Assembly: GCA_002261195.1 (NCBI GenBank) | Contig: MVBO01000112.1 | Span: 1-47,662 of the forward strand | DNA from: Bifiguratus adelaidae | Taxonomy: Eukaryota; Mucoromycota; Endogonomycetes; Endogonales | Reading direction: 5' to 3' | DNA: 47,662 nucleotides | In this document: one piece after another, positions 42,676 to 47,662 of the stretch | How positions within the stretch are numbered: the stretch's first letter is position 1 | Layout of the letters: each line of letters starts with the position of its first letter | Position numbers and translations under genes: made by a program | Notes under the pieces: model-generated | Database searches by the model: none | What the model was told of the DNA's origin: nothing | What the model saw: the letters and a program-made list of their open reading frames with translations, nothing else

Positions 42676-43333
42676 AATAACGCGTGTAAGGAAGGCGTTG
42701 GTTGCATAGAACACCCTTTTTGATTTCGGTGTATAAGCAGTCACATTCACATGGATAGGATGTTTAGATGCCTCTGTCACTCACAAACATGTGCGTGTTC
42801 AGGACCGAGGGGCATGACCATCCACCTGCACGATCGTGCAGTAGCGATAACACATGCCAAGAGATACGACTAGGTTGGAGGGATAACGTGTCTGACCCGA
42901 TGTAGCCCAGACGTGCCGCGACATCAGGCTGCGTTTCAGGACGCAGCCCAGCAGTAGCTTGACGTTCGGGTGCAACCCAAAATCGACAAGTTGTTAGCAT
43001 GTGCATACGACAATAAAAAGCAGGTCAATTCAATTCGACTGCGCTTTGAAATGCGATATTAATTGGTCGACGCCGGCTGAATTCTATCTGCCGGTACAAT
43101 AAATCAAGCGCATGCAGTGTTCAATGTGCTGCGGCAATGGGCGTAGTAGGTTCCGCAGACATGTGTTGTTTTTGTATGGGAATTACTGCGCAATCGCCCT
43201 CAATTCCCAATTTCAGATGAGCCCATCGGCGCATACGTCGCGATATGTGAGATTGACGATTGACAGAGCGTCGATCTTTTGCGCATAAATTCCTGGCCAT
43301 TGTCTTCATCCATGGCGCACCTTGCTCGTTATG
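42676..43333. other. Upstream/intergenic region of Yop1
   Basis: 658 bp without a supported gene. It contains a perfect 16-bp palindrome CTGCACGATCGTGCAG (42826-42841) and an inverted repeat GGCTGCG...CGCAGCC (42927-42948, 8-bp loop). Open frames here have no recognisable domains. Probably the Yop1 promoter and perhaps that of a plus-strand gene starting near 43331. Confidence 0.45.
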
Positions 43334-43977
43334 ACAACAGCATCAGAACCTCGCGATGATAACCTACTCATCATTTCCACTCGCGACCTGGTAGAGCCGG
43401 AATCCTTTTCTTGGTAGGTATTTCGATCTGATGGTTGCATTCGCAGCAATTGAGATGCTGAGCGGTTGTAGTCAATGTATGTGAACAAGGCAGATAATAC
43501 ATGAGGACAGCCAAGATGGACTATGAGATCCAAAGCTCAAATAATACTGCCTACAAACCGCGCAAGGGCAAAATTTCCTTCTACTAGTACAAGAACAAAC
43601 CTTGGTTGTCGACTCAACCTTGGGCATTCGTCAATTCATTGATCGCGGCATTGTACCTGATTTGAATGATGGCTTGACGGAGGAGCAAAAGATAAGGCGA
43701 TATCGCTGGCGACTTAACGCTTCATCGAAGATATCCTTTATTCAAGCTTGAAGCTGGGAACGATGAATTTAGGACGAAGGATGGAAGCTATGTATGGGTA
43801 GCACCTGCGCACAAATGTCATCTCATGAAGCAAAAGAAGACACATGAAATCCTCTTCTCATCGTTACCCATACTCTTGGCCACCGCTGTGCCTTACATGA
43901 TCCAGGGAAAGGTCCTGTCCGAATGGGCTCAAACAGACATGGGCCGGCATTCAGCGGAAGAATCGTGGGAATTATGA
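43331..43977 (+). CDS. Unresolved, possibly broken gene with PIG-X/Pbn1-like pieces
   Basis: Coding-like pieces in three frames. (1) ATG 43331: MTTASEPRDDNLLIISTRDL..., donor near 43415. (2) 43545-43748: QNFLLLVQEQTLVV...IRQFIDRGIVPDLND. (3) 43696-43977: DLTLHRRYPLFKLEAGND, KDGSYVWVAPAHKCHLM, then stop. Piece 3 has the H-x-R-Y-P segment and following hydrophobic strand, and piece 2 an LLVQE...FIDR segment, that remind me of PIG-X/Pbn1, the ER partner of GPI mannosyltransferase I. Pieces 2 and 3 are shifted +1 relative to each other, overlapping at 43696-43748, so either an unseen intron joins them or there is a frameshift. The typical C-terminal membrane helix was not found. Assignment is tentative; it may be a pseudogene, an assembly error or an unfamiliar gene. 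Confidence 0.3.
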
Positions 43978-44682
43978 AAGATGATGTGAAGGCTCTTTGG
44001 ACTCGGGGGGGTGACAAGGACTATTTTGGACTGGATCGACGTACGACCATTGATTGTTGTCCGTTTAGCGTGTTGGCAAGTAACCTCGAGAGGTCGGGGT
44101 AAGAAGCCATCTGCGGTTATTGCTGCACTTCAAAATCTTGATTAACTGGTTAATAGGCTGACGATTGTACAGGAGAAATCAAACAAGTACCCCAATCGTT
44201 TGTCGGTATCGCGAACGCAAGATGCTCAAATTCTTTCCTGAAAGATGGATGTAGTTGCCTTGTCGTTACCACGAAATTTTCCCTTGTGGTTTTCGTCAAT
44301 GTTTAAACTAATTTTGAAAATACAGCGCATCGGCTTCCCCTTGCTCTTGCTCTTGCTCACCTTTCGTCCTATTATCCAACAAGGTCGTGGATTCTTGCCT
44401 TTACGAAAAGCGTCCGCCATGGTTGGGCAAATCTAGTGGGTCCAGTACGGACTTGCTATTGTTCCCTCTTAATTTGGTCACCGACCTAGTTGCTCTCTGC
44501 GGCTCTGCCTGCGAAAGTTGGTTGAAGCGAATGGAAAGAGGGCGACGACCACTGTACAGTTTAATTGTTTTGCTCGATCTAAAGCATCTGTGTCGAGCAA
44601 TTTATGCGGTCTAGTTACACGGATGTAGATACAAAAGATATTCATTAAAAAACTACGGGTATCAGATGGTTATATTAAGGTA
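43978..44682. other. Region without a supported gene
   Basis: About 700 bp upstream of the histidine kinase 3' end. Plus-strand frame 44245-44436 encodes a hydrophobic stretch (GFPLLLLLLTF). The opposite strand has a 64-codon frame starting MADAFRKGKN with a possible donor GTGAGC after 20 codons. Neither has supporting homology that I recognise. A TTGCTC hexamer occurs three times in tandem near 44341. Confidence 0.4.

Positions 44683-47662
<2,980 letters not shown>

Noticed and set aside
42764-43006. Minus-strand frame upstream of Yop1
   Set aside because: No recognisable motif and contains dyad-rich DNA; probably promoter sequence.
44226-44420. Minus-strand 64-codon frame starting MADAFRKGKN
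   Set aside because: A plausible donor follows 20 codons, but no downstream exon or family was found; the Lys/Ser repeat comes from a TTGCTC tandem.

Overview
This is a nuclear chromosome segment of a filamentous fungus. The genes are compact and rich in introns. Almost all introns are 42-70 bp with GT...AG ends, and nearly every splice junction given below was checked by reading frame. A fungal origin is indicated by a White-Collar-1 photoreceptor (LOV + PAS + GATA finger), a HAMP-repeat group III hybrid histidine kinase, a Tup1 corepressor, a Tps2-type trehalose-phosphatase and an antizyme. The class C (GABA-B-like) GPCR and the high intron density lead me to favour an early-diverging, Mucoromycota-like lineage; that placement is inference.

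Layout. 0.2-7.2 kb: Ariadne-type RBR ubiquitin ligase (+), Pol III subunit Rpc31 (-), Coq1 polyprenyl-diphosphate synthase (+) and the DENN/Afi1 trafficking protein (+). 7.3-14.3 kb: fungal conserved protein of unknown function (-), SLC25 mitochondrial carrier (+), ATP synthase subunit k (-), Sec2-type Rab GEF (-) and SET-MYND protein (+). 14.6-21.4 kb: unrecognised propeller-like protein (-), OXR1/TLDc (+), ornithine decarboxylase antizyme with a recoding site (+), PRCC homologue (-) and NDFIP/Bsd2-type NEDD4 adaptor (+). 22.0-30.6 kb: class C GPCR (+), TM9SF/EMP70 protein (-) and WC-1 (-). 31-39.7 kb: Mediator MED1 (+), Tps2 (+), GPI-anchored wall-type protein (-) and Tup1 (+). 39.8-47.7 kb: small helical protein (-), FHA-RING ligase of the Dma/CHFR type (-), Yop1/REEP (-), a poorly resolved gene region with PIG-X/Pbn1-like pieces (+), and the C-terminal part of a group III histidine kinase that runs off the right edge (-).

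The genes form no single pathway. They are housekeeping and signalling genes packed with short intergenic gaps. Two head-to-head pairs have start codons less than 50 bp apart, and several convergent pairs have stops less than 100 bp apart. No tRNA, rRNA, transposon, CRISPR array or virus-like sequence was recognised. The most interesting signals are the antizyme recoding/intron arrangement, the class C GPCR with a PH-like tail, a hairpin across a 3' splice site in the carrier gene, and the frame-broken PIG-X/Pbn1-like region near 43.6 kb.
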